The position numbers were made by a program, and so were the translations under genes. From contig CAYNNP010000279.1 of the NCBI GenBank assembly GCA_964398215.1, positions 1 to 7,782 of the forward strand: DNA of 7,782 bases, read 5' to 3'. The DNA comes from CAYNNP01 sp964398215 (GTDB taxonomy: Bacteria; Planctomycetota; Planctomycetia; Pirellulales; Pirellulaceae). The notes beneath the pieces were generated by a model. The model saw nothing but the letters and a program-made list of their open reading frames with translations, had not been told where the DNA came from and searched no databases. Below, piece by piece: positions 6,017-7,782 of this stretch (positions within the stretch are counted from its first letter, which is position 1; each line of letters starts with the position of its first letter).

Positions 6017-7687
6017 ATGAATCGACTCCTCTCACTCACGATCCTCGTGACGCTGTCTCCGCATTTCGCGATGGCTCACGATGGGCACTCCCATTCGCCT
6101 TCTCCTCAAGCCCAGAAGAAGATCATTCGACTCAACACGGAGCCACCAAAGGTTCACTTTGTTGTGCAGCGTCGTGTCGAAGAACCAGAACGCCCGGAAC
6201 TAGCGAAGCTGTTCGATCCGTTTGCGGATAGGGTGAAGGTTCGGTTTGACCAAGACTTTCTACGTGTCGAGTCGAACGGCATGCCCGAGCATCCGATGAT
6301 GATCGGCATCACAGCATGGCAGCAACAGGTCCCGCTGCCGCAGCCGTACGCCGGCAATAATGCATGGAGGATTCCACTGCACCCTGTTCCCGCGAAGAAC
6401 CCCTTGTCCGCGAAAACGAACTTCTTTCGCGGTGCAATCGCTCTCGCTGCCAACGGCGTACCGATCTTCAACCCAATCAAGAACGACGGCAAGACAGATA
6501 CTTTTCTGGCCGGCGAATTGGATCAGTGGGGCGGGCACTGCGGTCGAGCGGACGATTATCACTATCACATCGCACCGGTGCACCTTGAGAAGGTTGTTGG
6601 AGTTGGGAAACCGATCGCCGTGGCTCTCGATGGGTATCCGATCTATGGATACAACGACCCCAACGGCAAACCGCCAACAGATCTGGATTGGCTGAATGGT
6701 CACAAGGGACCTGACGGAGCGTATCACTACCACGCAACAAAGACGTATCCTTATTTGAACGGCGGCTTCTACGGCGAAGTGGTCGAAAGAGGCGGTCAGG
6801 TTGATCCACAACCACGGGCACAAGGTGTGCGTCCTGCGTTGCGTGGCCTGCGAGGAGGGAAGATCACGGGATTCGAGAATCCGAAGCCAGACAACTATGT
6901 CGTTGTCTATGATGTTTTCGGGGAAAAGCGTTCGGTGCGTTACGAAGTTAGTGAAGACGGATCAGCGACTTTCACCTTTGTTTCGTCACAAGGCACGACG
7001 ACAGAAAATTACCGTCCACGCAGGCGTGGCGGTGATGGAGGTGACCGTCGTCGAGACGCGCAGCCGCCTCCCCGCCGTAATCAGCCGCAAGGAGATCCAA
7101 GTGCGATGGATAACCGTGGTGGACCGCCTCGTCGCAGCGAAGACCCCGTCGTTCGAGCACTCGATACAAACTCTGATGGCGAGATTGATAAAGCCGAACT
7201 GCAAAAAGCGGCCGTCTCCCTTCGTACCCTCGACAAGAACAAAGACGGGAGCATCACGCGAGAAGAACTTGCCGGGAGTGGTAAGCGATTTGATCCATCC
7301 AATCGAGGCGGTGGACCTCGTGGCCCACAGTCGAGCGACGGACCTCGGCGGCCGTGGATTCTGGTTCACAAGGATGAGATCGATCTTGATAAGAACAATA
7401 TCATCAGCCGGCAAGAGATTGTCGGCGAAGCAACAAAGGCATTCTCCGGTTTTGACGCGAACAGCGACGGCAAGCTGACCGCCAGCGAATTGTTCGCACG
7501 CGGTGGTTCACGCGGCGCGATGGCCGGATTTCTGAAAGGGCACTCCAAGGAGATCGATCGCGATGACGACGGAACCCTGACTCAAGCCGAAGTGGTCGGC
7601 AATGCCGAGCGAATGTTCAACAAAATGGACCGCGATGGCGACGGAGAGATCAGCACAGAAGAATTGGAAGCATCACGCCGCCGCTAG
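6017..7687 (+). CDS. Exported YHYH-domain protein with six C-terminal EF-hand loops
   Basis: The 556-residue precursor starts with a signal peptide (1-20, AMA before HDGHSHS), so the mature protein may begin with a His-rich end. A YHYH domain (about 75-256) carries two copies of its name motif, Y181-H-Y-H184 and Y236-H-Y-H239, with GGHCGRADD just before the first. The domain's biochemical role is not established; clustered His suggests metal binding (inference). An Arg/Gly/Pro-rich linker follows (about 333-375). Then come six EF-hand-type loops in three pairs: D383-E394 and D406-E417, D456-E467 and D480-E491, D514-E525 and D538-E549. The third loop is degenerate (Asn460-Asn461 in place of the usual Asp-Gly); the others are canonical. 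The start ATG 6017 follows a 43-base gap with no terminator and no clear Shine-Dalgarno, only a weak GAG at 6006-6008. It is the last gene of the run, and its stop is 9 bases from an opposing gene. Confidence 0.88.
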   Translation: MNRLLSLTILVTLSPHFAMAHDGHSHSPSPQAQKKIIRLNTEPPKVHFVVQRRVEEPERPELAKLFDPFADRVKVRFDQDFLRVESNGMPEHPMMIGITAWQQQVPLPQPYAGNNAWRIPLHPVPAKNPLSAKTNFFRGAIALAANGVPIFNPIKNDGKTDTFLAGELDQWGGHCGRADDYHYHIAPVHLEKVVGVGKPIAVALDGYPIYGYNDPNGKPPTDLDWLNGHKGPDGAYHYHATKTYPYLNGGFYGEVVERGGQVDPQPRAQGVRPALRGLRGGKITGFENPKPDNYVVVYDVFGEKRSVRYEVSEDGSATFTFVSSQGTTTENYRPRRRGGDGGDRRRDAQPPPRRNQPQGDPSAMDNRGGPPRRSEDPVVRALDTNSDGEIDKAELQKAAVSLRTLDKNKDGSITREELAGSGKRFDPSNRGGGPRGPQSSDGPRRPWILVHKDEIDLDKNNIISRQEIVGEATKAFSGFDANSDGKLTASELFARGGSRGAMAGFLKGHSKEIDRDDDGTLTQAEVVGNAERMFNKMDRDGDGEISTEELEASRRR

Positions 7688-7696
7688 CCGGACTGC

Positions 7697-7782
7697 TTAA
7701 CCAGTTTTCAGACGATTCAGCACCTGAGTCACCCGAGCCCGGCTCACCCCCAGATATCGAGCCAATTCCGCACGCGTTTCAA
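7697..7782 (-). CDS. 3' end of an opposing gene ending in a helix-turn-helix (partial)
   Basis: Read on the minus strand from the window edge, an open frame of 27 codons ends with TAA (complement of 7697-7699). Its translation contains a textbook helix-turn-helix: ELARYLGVSRARVTQVLNRL, followed by KTG and the stop. The spacing of A-x-x-L-G-V-S-x-x-x-V-x-x-x-L matches DNA-binding HTH units, so a DNA-binding protein with a C-terminal HTH is likely (a regulator or a recombinase-like protein). The 5' part lies beyond the window, so family and size cannot be told. It converges on the YHYH gene with only 9 bases between stop codons. Confidence 0.7.
   Translation of the reverse strand, partial: ETRAELARYLGVSRARVTQVLNRLKTG

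Overview
The window looks like a planctomycete chromosome segment. The support is indirect: a short ECF-type sigma factor of the kind abundant in Rhodopirellula-like bacteria, a formylglycine-type sulfatase, a YHYH-domain protein, and EF-hand motifs attached to several exported proteins. Shine-Dalgarno sites are patchy: strong for some genes, hardly visible for others. No rRNA, tRNA, insertion sequence or CRISPR array is visible.

Layout. A rho-independent-type hairpin (21-58) closes whatever lies upstream. About 100 bases without a gene follow, holding one short inverted repeat. Seven plus-strand genes then run to 7687: ECF sigma factor (157-705), single-pass membrane protein that is a candidate anti-sigma factor (702-1760), EF-hand plus calcineurin-like phosphoesterase (1757-3337), small EF-hand protein (3369-3785), sulfatase (3782-5263), a protein that may carry a galactose-binding-like domain (5260-5973), and a YHYH-domain protein with six EF-hand loops (6017-7687). 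Four of the six junctions are 4-base GTGA/ATGA stop-start overlaps; the other two gaps are 31 and 43 bases with no terminator. This strongly suggests one operon. Nine bases after it, the 3' end of an opposing minus-strand gene appears, ending in a helix-turn-helix (7697-7782).

How the genes may work together. The sigma/membrane-protein pair is the likely regulatory head. All five downstream products carry a predicted signal peptide. They combine a phosphate-ester hydrolase, a sulfate-ester hydrolase, a possible carbohydrate-binding protein and a YHYH protein. Three of them have canonical EF-hand loops, ten loops in total. All five also carry Arg/Gly-rich basic low-complexity segments with recurring GGRR, GGRRR or RRRGG cores. 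I infer a sigma-controlled, calcium-dependent exported assembly that acts on, or sits in, anionic (sulfated or phosphorylated) extracellular polymers. The parts are known families; the combination and the shared basic segments are what may be undescribed. The substrate, the inducing signal and any physical complex are inference.
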